Part shown: positions 18,100 through 26,694 of the stretch, piece after piece
Position numbering within the stretch: position 1 is the first letter of the stretch
Layout of the letters: each line of letters opens with the position of its first letter
Assembly (NCBI GenBank): GCA_002315675.1
Contig: DCHP01000054.1
Coordinates: 1-45,221, forward strand
Direction: 5' to 3'
From: Rikenellaceae bacterium UBA1749
GTDB lineage: Bacteria > Bacteroidota > Bacteroidia > Bacteroidales > Rikenellaceae
Length of the DNA stretch: 45,221 nucleotides
Program-made: the position numbers and the translations under genes
The notes under the pieces: generated by a model
Seen by the model: the letters and a program-made list of their open reading frames with translations, nothing else
Database searches by the model: none
Told to the model about the DNA's origin: nothing

Positions 18100-18708
18100 A
18101 TGTATTTTAGACCACCTAAATATTTCATAAGGAACTATCCGTTTGTTCATTGGTACATGACTAATACGAAATCGGTATTTCTGACTTTCGACGACGGTCC
18201 TTCACCAGAAGTCACCCCCTGGGTCCTGGACCAACTGGACAAATATGATGCAAAGGCAACATTTTTCTGTATCGGCAAGAACGCTGAATTGTATCCTGAA
18301 CTGGTTGAGGAAATACGCAAAAGAGGTCATTCAATAGGCAATCATACTTATAGTCATAGCAAAAGTCTGATACGTAACTGTGAAGAATATGTCGAGGATG
18401 TAGATATGGCAAATGAATTCCTGAATTCAAATATAGTTAGGCCACCTTATGGCAGGTTGTCTTTATCCCAGTTGCACAGACTTACAGAACGATTCCATAT
18501 TATTATGATGGATATCGTAAGTAGAGATTATTCAAGAAGATGCTCTCCTGAGCATTGCCTCAGAAATATAACAAAATATGTAAGAGAAGGTTCAATAGTA
18601 GGAATGCACGATTCAGTAAAGGCTGAAGAAAACTTAACATATGTACTTCCCAGACTATTGTCATTCCTTCAGGCAAAAGGACTTAAATGTGAAAGCATAA
18701 ATCTGTAA
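18100..18708 (+). CDS. NodB-type polysaccharide deacetylase
   Basis: A 202-residue carbohydrate esterase family 4 enzyme that should remove N-acetyl groups from a glycan such as peptidoglycan. All NodB motifs are present: TFDDGPSP (29-36, catalytic and metal Asp31/Asp32), HSIGNHTYSH (77-86, metal His82 and His86), RPPYGR (114-119) and GMHDS (168-172, catalytic His170). There is no clear signal peptide; the start MYFRPPKYFIRNYPFVHWYM is only mildly hydrophobic, so location is uncertain. It begins 21 nt after a strong promoter and is followed 5 nt later by lspA. Confidence 0.88.
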   Translation: MYFRPPKYFIRNYPFVHWYMTNTKSVFLTFDDGPSPEVTPWVLDQLDKYDAKATFFCIGKNAELYPELVEEIRKRGHSIGNHTYSHSKSLIRNCEEYVEDVDMANEFLNSNIVRPPYGRLSLSQLHRLTERFHIIMMDIVSRDYSRRCSPEHCLRNITKYVREGSIVGMHDSVKAEENLTYVLPRLLSFLQAKGLKCESINL

Positions 18709-18713
18709 TTAGA

Positions 18714-19331
18714 ATGAAACTAAAAACCTGGCATATCGCATTATTCGCTACAATACTAACATTAGCCGATCAGATTTCGAAAATCATAATAAAAACAACC
18801 ATGACATTAGGGGAAGAGATTCCCGTGATAGGAAAATGGTTCAGACTATGTTTCGTTGAAAACAGTGGGGCAGCATATGGAATGTCTCTTGGAGACAACT
18901 GGGGAAAACTGGCCCTGTCACTTATCAGAATAGCAGCAATTATTTTCCTTGTCATCTACATCAAAAGACTTAGGAAACAATCAGACACTCCTGCAGGTGT
19001 AATAATTGGATTGCTCGCAATAACCATAGGAGCGCTTGGAAACCTGATTGACTCCGCCTTGTATGGTGTCATATTTTCTCAAAGCACTTTCACCGAAGTA
19101 GCCAGATTTGTCCCATTTGGAGAAGGTTATGCCCAAATGTTGTATGGTAAGGTAGTGGATATGCTATATTTCCCTATAATTGAAATAGACAAAATGCCAG
19201 CATGGTTTCCCTTCATCGGAGGGCAGAGTTATACCTTCTTCTCACCTGTATTCAATATGGCAGACAGTTACATTACTGTCTCGGTAATATATCTTATTAT
19301 ATTCCAGTACAAATTCTTTAACAAAAAATAA
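18714..19331 (+). CDS. lspA: Lipoprotein signal peptidase LspA
   Basis: Inner-membrane aspartyl protease of 205 residues that cleaves the signal peptide of diacylglyceryl-modified prolipoproteins. Four transmembrane segments are visible (about 6-27, 64-83, 95-116, 185-202). Conserved motifs are VENSGAAYGM (48-57), GNLIDS (109-114), KVVDML (146-151, catalytic Asp149) and FNMADS (180-185, catalytic Asp184). The long loop between GNLID and VVDM, with MPAWFPFIGG, is typical of Bacteroidetes LspA. It is second in a four-gene operon. The many lipoproteins in this window are its expected substrates. Confidence 0.95.
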   Translation: MKLKTWHIALFATILTLADQISKIIIKTTMTLGEEIPVIGKWFRLCFVENSGAAYGMSLGDNWGKLALSLIRIAAIIFLVIYIKRLRKQSDTPAGVIIGLLAITIGALGNLIDSALYGVIFSQSTFTEVARFVPFGEGYAQMLYGKVVDMLYFPIIEIDKMPAWFPFIGGQSYTFFSPVFNMADSYITVSVIYLIIFQYKFFNKK

Positions 19332-19335
19332 GAAG

Positions 19336-20223
19336 ATGGTTGAAATAATACCTCCCGTCCCGATTTCTGTTCTGGAAAAAGAGTTAAGCAACAACCTTTT
19401 ATGGCACAAAACCAGAAAAGGGAATAATCTTATTTACAGCTTTACTTCAGATCAAGCCCCAAACCTGATGAGAGAAGTTGGAAGACTCCGAGAACTTGCT
19501 TTCCGCTCTGCAGGAGGCGGAACAGGAAAAAGTGTTGACATCGACAATCTTGACACTATAGAGGGTGGATACAGACAGATGATTGTCTGGAACCCTGAGG
19601 AGAAGGATATAATAGGAGGATACCGATATATTATTCCCAGATCAAAGCATCCAAAATACCTTTCAACAGAACACTACTTTGATTTTTCAGATACCTTCAG
19701 AGAAAAGTATTTGCCATGGACTATAGAACTTGGACGTTCCTTCGTCCAACCGAAATACCAGAGATCATTGTTTGCGTTGGACAATCTATGGGACGGAATA
19801 GTCTCAATTTTTGCTTTGAATCCGGACCTGCTTTACTGTTTCGGCAAAATAACAATGTATGGGGATTACAACAGGGAAGCAAGAGACTATATTCTCTATT
19901 TTCTGAAAAAACATTTTCCAGATACAGAGGGGCTGATGAAAAGTAAATTCCCGACCAAGCTGGATATTGATGACAAAACCCTATCCTCAAAACTAAACGG
20001 GAAGAACTTCAAGGAAGATTACAGAATTCTCAAGCCACTGGCCAAACGTCTTGCCGGAGGTATTCCTCCACTTTTTAATGCCTACATGAATTTATCACCG
20101 ACAATGAAAGTATTTGATACCGCCATAAACAACGACTTCGGCAACGTGGAGGAGACTGGGATTCTGGTAACGATAAGTGATATCTTCAAGGAAAAAATTG
20201 AACGTCACTACAGACAAAAGTGA
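19336..20223 (+). CDS. GNAT-type N-acyltransferase (GlsB/OlsB-like)
   Basis: A 295-residue protein with the acyl-homoserine-lactone-synthase/OlsB type of GNAT fold (Acetyltransf_5 family). Typical blocks are LRELAFRSAGGGTGKSVDID (conserved strand and loop near 51-70), IIGGYRYI (95-102), ELGRSFVQPKYQ (about 131-142) and LDNLWDGI. In Bacteroides, a homologous N-acyltransferase (GlsB) makes lyso-glycine lipid by adding a 3-hydroxy fatty acid to glycine; its partner GlsA is not next to it here. The C-terminal part (about 215-295) is less familiar. It starts 4 nt after lspA and overlaps the radical SAM gene by GTGA, so it is part of the envelope operon. The amino-acid substrate is inferred only. 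Confidence 0.7.
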   Translation: MVEIIPPVPISVLEKELSNNLLWHKTRKGNNLIYSFTSDQAPNLMREVGRLRELAFRSAGGGTGKSVDIDNLDTIEGGYRQMIVWNPEEKDIIGGYRYIIPRSKHPKYLSTEHYFDFSDTFREKYLPWTIELGRSFVQPKYQRSLFALDNLWDGIVSIFALNPDLLYCFGKITMYGDYNREARDYILYFLKKHFPDTEGLMKSKFPTKLDIDDKTLSSKLNGKNFKEDYRILKPLAKRLAGGIPPLFNAYMNLSPTMKVFDTAINNDFGNVEETGILVTISDIFKEKIERHYRQK

Positions 20224-21152
20224 ACCAATTATATAATTCATACTCATCGTATTTCAAGAGTATCTTTGGTGAACGAGTTCAGAAAGTAACCATTGATGCA
20301 GGATTCACATGTCCCAACAGGGATGGACATATTTCATATGGTGGTTGTACCTTTTGTCTTAATGATGCTTTTTCCCCGTCTTACTGCGTCCCTACAAAAA
20401 CCATAAGCGAACAGATTAATGAGGGAATAGAATTCCATAGCAGAAGGTATCATAAAGCAACGAAGTATCTTGCCTATTTCCAGGCGTACTCAAACACATA
20501 CAAACCACTTGAAGATTTGAAGGTAATATACAACGAAGCATTATCTCACCCTCAGATTGTCGGAATTGTAATAGGAACCAGACCAGATTGCATTGATGAG
20601 GAAAAGCTTGAATATTTCTCAGAGCTCTCAAAGACAAAATATATCATTATTGAGTATGGAGTTGAGTCAATCTATGATTCCACTCTCCGGAAAATAAACC
20701 GTGGCCATAATTTCAGCACAGCAGAAAAGGCCATTTGCATGACCGCAGAATATGGTATACATGTAGGAGCCCATTTCATACTTGGTTTTCCAGGTGAAAG
20801 CAGGGAAATGATGCTCAAATATGCGGATGCCATAAACCGGATGCCTCTTAATACTGTTAAATTTCATCAGTTACAACTATTCAAGGGAACCAGGATGGCT
20901 GATGAATACCAGAAAAATCCGGAATCTTTCCATTTCTTTGAACTTGACCAATACATTGATCTTGCTATAGATCTGTTCGAAAAATTAAACCCTGATCTTG
21001 TGATTGAAAGATTCGCTGGTGAGGCTCCTCCAAGATACCATGCAGGGCATCCATGGGGGTTAGTCAGAAATGAAAGACTTTGGCAACTTCTCGAAAAAAG
21101 AATGAAGGAACGTAATACCTATCAGGGCCGGATGTTCGTACAGATTCATTAA
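20220..21152 (+). CDS. TIGR01212 family radical SAM protein (YhcC-like)
   Basis: A 310-residue radical SAM enzyme. The cluster cysteines are unusual but family-typical: TCPNRDGHISYGGCTFC with Cys31, Cys43 and Cys46 (Cx11Cx2C rather than Cx3Cx2C). Further family marks are YFQAYSNTY (about 82-90), IGTRPDCI (about 113-120), YGVES (about 139-143) and GAHFILGFPGES (about 178-189). It starts with GTG overlapping the stop of the preceding gene. The family is widespread and of unsettled function, with proposals around tRNA or anaerobic metabolism. The C-terminal HAGHPWGLVRN block is also typical of the family. Confidence 0.85.
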   Translation: MNQLYNSYSSYFKSIFGERVQKVTIDAGFTCPNRDGHISYGGCTFCLNDAFSPSYCVPTKTISEQINEGIEFHSRRYHKATKYLAYFQAYSNTYKPLEDLKVIYNEALSHPQIVGIVIGTRPDCIDEEKLEYFSELSKTKYIIIEYGVESIYDSTLRKINRGHNFSTAEKAICMTAEYGIHVGAHFILGFPGESREMMLKYADAINRMPLNTVKFHQLQLFKGTRMADEYQKNPESFHFFELDQYIDLAIDLFEKLNPDLVIERFAGEAPPRYHAGHPWGLVRNERLWQLLEKRMKERNTYQGRMFVQIH

Positions 21153-21318
21153 TATTTCTCCCCACATCAGTGCAGTACCATCATATATACATTTACATTA
21201 GTCAACACATTTCCTATTGATATTGAATACAGGAACATCAAAGAAGAACAATAGTTAAGTTACAAAAGTAATTTCGTATATTCGCAAGTGGTTGATTACC
21301 ATTTTCATTATTTTACTT

Positions 21319-22869
21319 ATGGCCAACAGCAAAAGAAATAGCATATCCTTTCGTTCAGTCATTTCAGGGTTTCTGACAAGGACAATAAGACTAAATGATG
21401 CAAAACTTGTATCAAGAACTCTCTTCTTTCTTTTAACATGGTTTTCACTATGGTTTGTCTATGGTAATGTTCTGTTCCAATTACAGGAGAACAGTCTCTG
21501 GATATTCGCAACACCGGCAGAGTTTGAACTGCTCCAATTGCCTGGTGACTATCTGACTTATTTTTCAAGATTTTTTCTGACATTATTTGCCGTAAAATGG
21601 TTGGGATCATTGTTCGTTGCATTAATACTTTCCTGCATTGAGCTACTTTCCAGCTATATTATCAAAGTTAAGGCTAGTCTATTCTTTATTTCATATTTAC
21701 CTTCCGTTTTCCTGCTTCTGGTCATTTTCTCTTCTGAATATTCTCTATACTACGAACAAGAGAATTCAACCATCATAAAGATTCTATTACTTGTTTTTGT
21801 ATCTGTTGCAATGCTTTCACTTGCAGCATGTGCAATCAGGGGAAAGATAAATCATAAAATACAGGCTCCAATATCTCTCAGAACATTCTGTACCAATGTC
21901 ATATGTATTATGCTTTCCCTTGGAGCGTCATTGATATATGCAACAAGAGACAGTGAATTCATTAGAATAGCTGCAATAAAATACTATGCCAGTCAACAGA
22001 AATGGAGCAAGGTAGCAAGGATTGCAGAGGAATCTGAAAAACCTACCAAATCGGTTGCAGCATATCATGCAATCGCATTAGCCCAAATGGGACAGATTGG
22101 AGAACGGCTATTCAGAATTACCCATGACTTCGAACCTGTTTCTGAGAATTCGACCAACCTTAAAAAGAAGTTCCTTGATGGCGGACTTATGTATGCCCCA
22201 TATATTTACCTTCACACAGGATTGACACAGACTTCATATCATTATTCAATGGAAGAAATTGTTATGAGCGGTACTTATAAAGTACACCTGAAGGTGATGA
22301 TTCAGGCCGCTGTTATCAATAGGGAAAAACTCGTGGCGGATAAACTTCTGGCAATATTGTCACTGACTCCTTTTGAAGGTGATTTTGTAAAAAAATACCG
22401 TCATTTCAACGAACATCCTGAGGATATGGACAAAGATCCTATACTTGCGCCTATAATTGAATTGAAACCGGATCAGGATACTTTTGAACAGGTCTTTAAG
22501 ACACCACTTTATATCTCTTACTATAGTATGTTAAGTGGAGGCTCTGACAGGGCACTGGATCTTGCCCTGACATCATGTCTATACACAAAGGATTTGAATG
22601 GTTTCAGTTCAAGATGCGGAGCATTAATTGACAGAAATATCCTGCCTAAACATTTTCAGGAAGCGCTGGTAATGATGTGTCAGCTCTCAGACCCTGAAGC
22701 TCTTTCACATTTCAAGATTTCGCGTGACATTTACAACAATGTTACAGATTTCTACAATGAACTGGACAATCACAATAAAGATAGGGACAAAGGCAAAGCG
22801 GCTCTAAAGAAGAAATTCGGGAAAACATATATGTATTATAACACATTTGAAAATGTTTCAAAGAAATGA
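21319..22869 (+). CDS. DUF6057 family membrane protein
   Basis: A 516-residue protein with about five or six hydrophobic segments in the first 210 residues and a soluble, mostly helical C-terminal part (about 215-516) that resembles degenerate TPR repeats (KYYASQQKWSKVARIAEES, AAYHAIALAQMGQIGERLF). I assign it to DUF6057 from this layout and from its partner gene. The ATG at 21319 is preferred over an in-frame TTG at 21292. Its stop overlaps the next start as ATGA, so the two are translationally coupled. No catalytic motif is evident. Confidence 0.65.
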   Translation: MANSKRNSISFRSVISGFLTRTIRLNDAKLVSRTLFFLLTWFSLWFVYGNVLFQLQENSLWIFATPAEFELLQLPGDYLTYFSRFFLTLFAVKWLGSLFVALILSCIELLSSYIIKVKASLFFISYLPSVFLLLVIFSSEYSLYYEQENSTIIKILLLVFVSVAMLSLAACAIRGKINHKIQAPISLRTFCTNVICIMLSLGASLIYATRDSEFIRIAAIKYYASQQKWSKVARIAEESEKPTKSVAAYHAIALAQMGQIGERLFRITHDFEPVSENSTNLKKKFLDGGLMYAPYIYLHTGLTQTSYHYSMEEIVMSGTYKVHLKVMIQAAVINREKLVADKLLAILSLTPFEGDFVKKYRHFNEHPEDMDKDPILAPIIELKPDQDTFEQVFKTPLYISYYSMLSGGSDRALDLALTSCLYTKDLNGFSSRCGALIDRNILPKHFQEALVMMCQLSDPEALSHFKISRDIYNNVTDFYNELDNHNKDRDKGKAALKKKFGKTYMYYNTFENVSKK

Positions 22870-24365
22870 AAAACATCGCACTGATTATATTTACCCTGTT
22901 TTTTGTGGTGTCATGTTCCGAAACGATTGAAGCGCCATCACTATTTACACATACAGACGAAATTGTTGAGATATACCCGGACTACGATTCAATAATTATT
23001 CCGGCAAATATTGCTCCGATGAATTTCAATATCGTTTCAAAGCCAAAGGATGCAATAGTCGTCGTAAAAGGAGAAAGGAATGGTGAAATAATAACCAGGG
23101 CAGATGGTGATTGTTCCATCAGATTTGATATTGACAAATGGAGATATCTTCTAGAAGAAAATAGAGGGGCAGACTTATTATTTACTATTTATACCAGTGA
23201 CGGAAAATCATGGTTTGAACATCCTACATACTGCAATCATATTGCAGAGGAAGATATAGATCCATATCTTTCCTATAGATTAATTGAACCAAGCTACATT
23301 GCGTACCTGGATCTTGGAATCTACCAGCGTGATCTGACTTCATTCAATCAGACACCGATTTACAGAAACTGCGATAGCCACTGCATCAATTGTCATTCGT
23401 ATAAAAACAGAAGAACCAACCATATGATGTTCCATGTCAGAGAGACCAACAGCGGAACTATAGTCGTTTCAGATGAAAAGGTTGAAAAAATAAACACGAA
23501 GGCCGATTCAATGTTCGCAGCATGCGTATATCCATCATGGCATCCAACTCAGAACAAGATTGCATTTTCCACCAACAAGACCGGACAATATTTTTATCTG
23601 ATCAATCCTGAAAAGGCAGAAGTAATTGATGACAGATCACATCTTGTACTTTACGATATTGACAGGCACGAGGTTTCAACTATTATAAATGAACCCAACT
23701 GCCTGGAAACATTTCCTTCATGGAATCCATCTGGAGACCGTTTGTACTATTCCACATGCAGAAACATGAGAAATTGTGATGAATATATAAACGGAAACAA
23801 GGAAAAGGCGATTGCTAAGTCCTTTGATTCATTATACTATGATATCTGGTCCATACCATATGATACTGTTTCATGTACATTTGGCACACCTCAGATTGAA
23901 TTTGAAGCATCAAAAGAGCATAAGAGCGCTACACTGCCAAGAATTTCCGTAGATGGCAAATGGATGATGTTTACACTTGGTTCCCACGGGCAATTCCACA
24001 TCTGGCACAAAAGTAGCGATCTCTATATTAAAAATCTAGAGACAGGAGAAATACGGCCACTTCAGAAAGCCAATTCCAGCGATGTTGAAAGCTACCATAC
24101 ATGGTCTTCAAACGGGAGGTGGCTTGTAATAAGCACTAGAAGGGAGGATTTATGTTATACTCGTCCATACTTCTGCTATTTTGACAAGGACGGCAATGAT
24201 TCAAAACCTTTCGCCCTGCCTCAGGAGAATCCCAACCTGAGCAAATTACTACTTAAGTCATACAATATTCCGGAATTTACAATAGAACCTGTACACATAA
24301 CAGAAGAAGAATTCCGTAATGTAATAACAAAAACAGAGGCAATAAATTCAATTTATAGAAAATAA
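22866..24365 (+). CDS. PD40/TolB-like lipoprotein with CxxCH motif
   Basis: A 499-residue predicted lipoprotein (lipobox FFVVSC, Cys17). A first domain of about 140 residues is followed by CDSHCINCHSY (169-179), which contains a canonical c-type haem attachment motif CINCH (Cys173, Cys176, His177) plus an extra upstream cysteine. After this comes a beta-propeller with PD40-type repeats: YPSWHPTQNKIAFSTN, FPSWNPSGDRLYYST, PRISVDGKWMMFTLG and YHTWSSNGRWLVIST. Such proteins are sometimes labelled cytochrome-biogenesis proteins in Bacteroidetes, without proof. It is coupled to the DUF6057 gene and followed 11 nt later by a secreted hydrolase. Whether haem is bound is unknown. Confidence 0.72.
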   Translation: MKNIALIIFTLFFVVSCSETIEAPSLFTHTDEIVEIYPDYDSIIIPANIAPMNFNIVSKPKDAIVVVKGERNGEIITRADGDCSIRFDIDKWRYLLEENRGADLLFTIYTSDGKSWFEHPTYCNHIAEEDIDPYLSYRLIEPSYIAYLDLGIYQRDLTSFNQTPIYRNCDSHCINCHSYKNRRTNHMMFHVRETNSGTIVVSDEKVEKINTKADSMFAACVYPSWHPTQNKIAFSTNKTGQYFYLINPEKAEVIDDRSHLVLYDIDRHEVSTIINEPNCLETFPSWNPSGDRLYYSTCRNMRNCDEYINGNKEKAIAKSFDSLYYDIWSIPYDTVSCTFGTPQIEFEASKEHKSATLPRISVDGKWMMFTLGSHGQFHIWHKSSDLYIKNLETGEIRPLQKANSSDVESYHTWSSNGRWLVISTRREDLCYTRPYFCYFDKDGNDSKPFALPQENPNLSKLLLKSYNIPEFTIEPVHITEEEFRNVITKTEAINSIYRK

Positions 24366-24376
24366 AATTCAAAAGG

Positions 24377-25600
24377 ATGAAAATTAAAATTACAACTATT
24401 GTAGCAGCGATGCTTACAATATGCGCAGTAAATGCACAAAAACCAGTCAGTAGTCTGAAGAATTGGTATGAGAACCCACAGGGTAAATTACATGAGCAAC
24501 CATTTGCCCAGAAAGCTCTTACTTCAGACGAAGCCAAGGAGGCATTTGACATCATTTTTGGTGAAAAGACAAAGGAAGTCAGCAATGAACTGTCAGGTCA
24601 GTGGAACGAGAAATGCATGATACTTGGAAAGTACAAGATGAAATTTGACTACAGAATCTACGGAGACTGCCCTGAAGACGGACGTAGTCTATATATCTCA
24701 ATGCATGGAGGTGGGGGAACCAGACCAGAGGTAAATGACCAGCAATGGAAAAACCAGATCAGACTATACAAACCTGCTGAAGGCGTCTACCTGGCTCCTC
24801 GTGCAATTGCAGATGTATGGTACATGTGGTCAATGTCTCAACTTGATACCTTGTTTGCAAATATTATCAAGATGGCTGTGATAGAACAGAATGTCAACCC
24901 TGACAAAGTATATATTACCGGTTATTCTGCAGGTGGAGATGGTACATGGAGAATGGCGCCACGTATGGCAGACTCATGGGCGGCAGCAGCTATGATGGCC
25001 GGACACCCTGGCGATGTTAAACTTGTCAACCTCCGTAATACTCCTTTCCAGATATGGATGGGTGAAAATGACGGAGCATATGATCGTAATAAAAATGCCG
25101 TTATCCAGGGAAAGATTATGGATGAACTTCAAGTAAACGATCCTGATGGGTATATTCATGAAACCCATATAGTTAAAGGTGTCGGTCACTGGATGAACCG
25201 GGCAGATACGGCCGCTATTCCATGGATGGCCCAATTCAAGAGAAATCCGTTCCCGACAAAAATAGTATGGAGACAGGATGGTGATTGTGCACATACAAAT
25301 TTCTACTGGATTAGAGTCAACAAGGAAGAGGCAACAGATAAAGACAATAAAAACAAAGAAGTTGAAGTTGAACTTAAAGACAACACCTTTACTATCAAAA
25401 AGAATGATTACAAATCCTTGACAATCTGTTTGAATGACAGGATGGTTGATTTTTCAAAGCCAATAACCGTAATCGATGAGAACGGAAACCAGGTTTTCAA
25501 GAAAAAAGTAAAAAGGACAATTGCCGATATTGAAGATTCATTGACAGAAAGAATGGATGGCTCGATGAACTTTTGTGCTCACATCACTATCACAAAATAG
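24377..25600 (+). CDS. Secreted alpha/beta hydrolase (esterase-like)
   Basis: A 407-residue exported protein (signal peptide MKIKITTIVAAMLTICAVNA, residues 1-20). It has an alpha/beta hydrolase fold: oxyanion-type SMHGGGGTRPE (108-118), nucleophile elbow GYSAGG (Ser184), an acid candidate in GENDGAYD (Asp232) and catalytic His in GVGHWM (His271). A roughly 100-residue C-terminal extension (from about 300) is beta-rich and lysine-rich. It resembles polyhydroxybutyrate-depolymerase/feruloyl-esterase-like proteins, but the substrate cannot be named. It is third in a three-gene unit with the DUF6057 and PD40 genes and is followed by a hairpin terminator at 25731. Confidence 0.78.
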   Translation: MKIKITTIVAAMLTICAVNAQKPVSSLKNWYENPQGKLHEQPFAQKALTSDEAKEAFDIIFGEKTKEVSNELSGQWNEKCMILGKYKMKFDYRIYGDCPEDGRSLYISMHGGGGTRPEVNDQQWKNQIRLYKPAEGVYLAPRAIADVWYMWSMSQLDTLFANIIKMAVIEQNVNPDKVYITGYSAGGDGTWRMAPRMADSWAAAAMMAGHPGDVKLVNLRNTPFQIWMGENDGAYDRNKNAVIQGKIMDELQVNDPDGYIHETHIVKGVGHWMNRADTAAIPWMAQFKRNPFPTKIVWRQDGDCAHTNFYWIRVNKEEATDKDNKNKEVEVELKDNTFTIKKNDYKSLTICLNDRMVDFSKPITVIDENGNQVFKKKVKRTIADIEDSLTERMDGSMNFCAHITITK

Positions 25601-25730
25601 ACGAAAGTAAACACTACTTAACTCAAGTACATATGTTTGAAATATAATGTAAGAACTTAAAACATAGGTACTTTAGTACTGAATAGACACAAGGATATCA
25701 ATACGTAACTCTGGATATTCTTTCGATAAA

Positions 25731-25766
25731 GGATCAGACCGATAGTCTGATCCTCTTCTTATTTCT
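25731..25766 (+). terminator. Hairpin terminator after the hydrolase operon
   Basis: GGATCAGAC (25731-25739) and GTCTGATCC (25745-25753) form a perfect 9-bp stem with a 5-nt loop, followed by TCTTCTTATTTCTT. It lies 130 nt after the hydrolase stop on the plus strand. Confidence 0.75.
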
Positions 25767-25825
25767 TATCTATCCTTTTAGCTCATTATCCACCAAAGAG
25801 CAGAAAACCGATACTGTCCAAATTA

Positions 25826-25871
25826 GTGTGTCTAGGCTAAGATAATAATAGCCTAAAAGGACCGTACACAC
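25826..25871. repeat. Nested inverted repeat, possible insertion-sequence end
   Basis: TAGGCTA (25833-25839) and TAGCCTA (25849-25855) form a 7-bp stem with a 9-nt loop, enclosed by GTGTGT (25826-25831) and ACACAC further out. The preceding ACTGTCCAAATTAGTGTG reminds me of IS256-type ends, but no transposase is recognisable downstream, so at most this is a relic. Confidence 0.35.
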
Positions 25872-26054
25872 ATATCACGTCTGCTGTCAAAGGAGAAAGC
25901 AATTGGTAAGATCAAAACATGAAAAAAAAGACATCCATGGTAAAACACTTCAAGATTCTGGACAAGCCAGGACTCGATGTTGTGTATCCGTACGCTTAAA
26001 ATCGGAGTTTAGGTTCAAGATTTCGTGTTGTAACTGTTGATGGAAGTCAAAACA

Positions 26055-26090
26055 TAAAAAAGCCTCCGGGATAAAACTCCCAAAGGCCTT
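26055..26090 (-). terminator. Intrinsic terminator of the DUF4251 gene
   Basis: Read on the minus strand, AAGGCCTTTGGGA pairs with TCCCGGAGGCTTT across a 6-nt loop (13 pairs, three of them G-U in RNA), followed by a T run. It lies about 50 nt after the DUF4251 stop codon. Confidence 0.8.
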
Positions 26091-26138
26091 CCTCTATGAA
26101 TAATGTATATACAAACCTTAGTCTATATCTACGATAGA

Positions 26139-26609
26139 TTACAATGGACGGAAAGAACCATTATAAGTAATTCTATCGCTCTTATTGGAAGTAACACGAA
26201 GAACTCCCTGAGCATTTTTAGAGTTTGCAAAGAAACTAAAGTTCCACATTTTTCCGTTTGCATCAAATTTGATAACAAGAGTATAACCTGTCTTTTCAGT
26301 AGCTTCCTTTACTATTTCATATCGGTTAATGTCAATAAGACCGATACCGACGATTTCACAACGCATCATATCTGGAGTAATCATCAATTCCTGATATCCA
26401 TCAATATTGTTACGGGAGGAATTCTGCATCTCATAACTTTCAGGAATAAACTTAAATGTGTGCTGACCAAATAATTTAGAGAGAAGAGCCGCAGTCTGAG
26501 CCTCCTGAGCAGCTTTCTGAGCAGCTTTTTCTTCCTTAGACATTTTCTGTGCTGAAGCTGAACATGTAACAGCAACCAGAGCAGCAAGTAATAAAACTAA
26601 TTTTTTCAT
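26139..26609 (-). CDS. DUF4251 family exported protein
   Basis: A 156-residue secreted protein. The start is set at MKKLVLLLAALVAVTCSASAQ, a clear signal peptide; the longer open frame upstream runs through promoter and repeat A4 and is rejected. A Lys/Ala/Gln-rich linker (KMSKEEKAAQKAAQEAQ) precedes a small beta-rich domain (about 40-156) with FKFIPESYEMQ, ELMITPDMMRCEIVG and the C-terminal VTSNKSDRITYNGSFRPL, matching DUF4251. The family is common in Bacteroidetes and has no known role. The gene is flanked by its own promoter and terminator, so it is monocistronic. Confidence 0.8.
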   Translation of the reverse strand: MKKLVLLLAALVAVTCSASAQKMSKEEKAAQKAAQEAQTAALLSKLFGQHTFKFIPESYEMQNSSRNNIDGYQELMITPDMMRCEIVGIGLIDINRYEIVKEATEKTGYTLVIKFDANGKMWNFSFFANSKNAQGVLRVTSNKSDRITYNGSFRPL

Positions 26610-26646
26610 TTTTATAAAGTCTAAATGTTTGACGTTTTTATTTATA

Positions 26647-26654
26647 CAAATATA
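26647..26654 (-). promoter_or_regulatory. -7 element upstream of the DUF4251 gene
   Basis: The minus strand reads TATATTTG here, matching the TAnnTTTG consensus, 38 nt before the start codon. The -33 region at 19-20 nt is a T run rather than a clear TTTG, so the call is moderate. Confidence 0.5.
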
Positions 26655-26694
26655 ATTATTTAAGTTCAAAAAAAAATTTTTTAGTCCTTTTCTT

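Larger units (their letters stand above)
25601..26138. other. 538-bp intergenic region with two terminators and a possible element relic
   Basis: Between convergent transcripts. It contains a terminator hairpin (25731-25753), a segment with nested inverted repeats (25826-25871) resembling an insertion-sequence end, a 26-codon open frame (25919-25999, MKKKTSMVKHFKILDKPGL...) of unknown meaning, and the terminator of the DUF4251 gene (26055-26090). Nothing else is recognisable. Confidence 0.55.
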
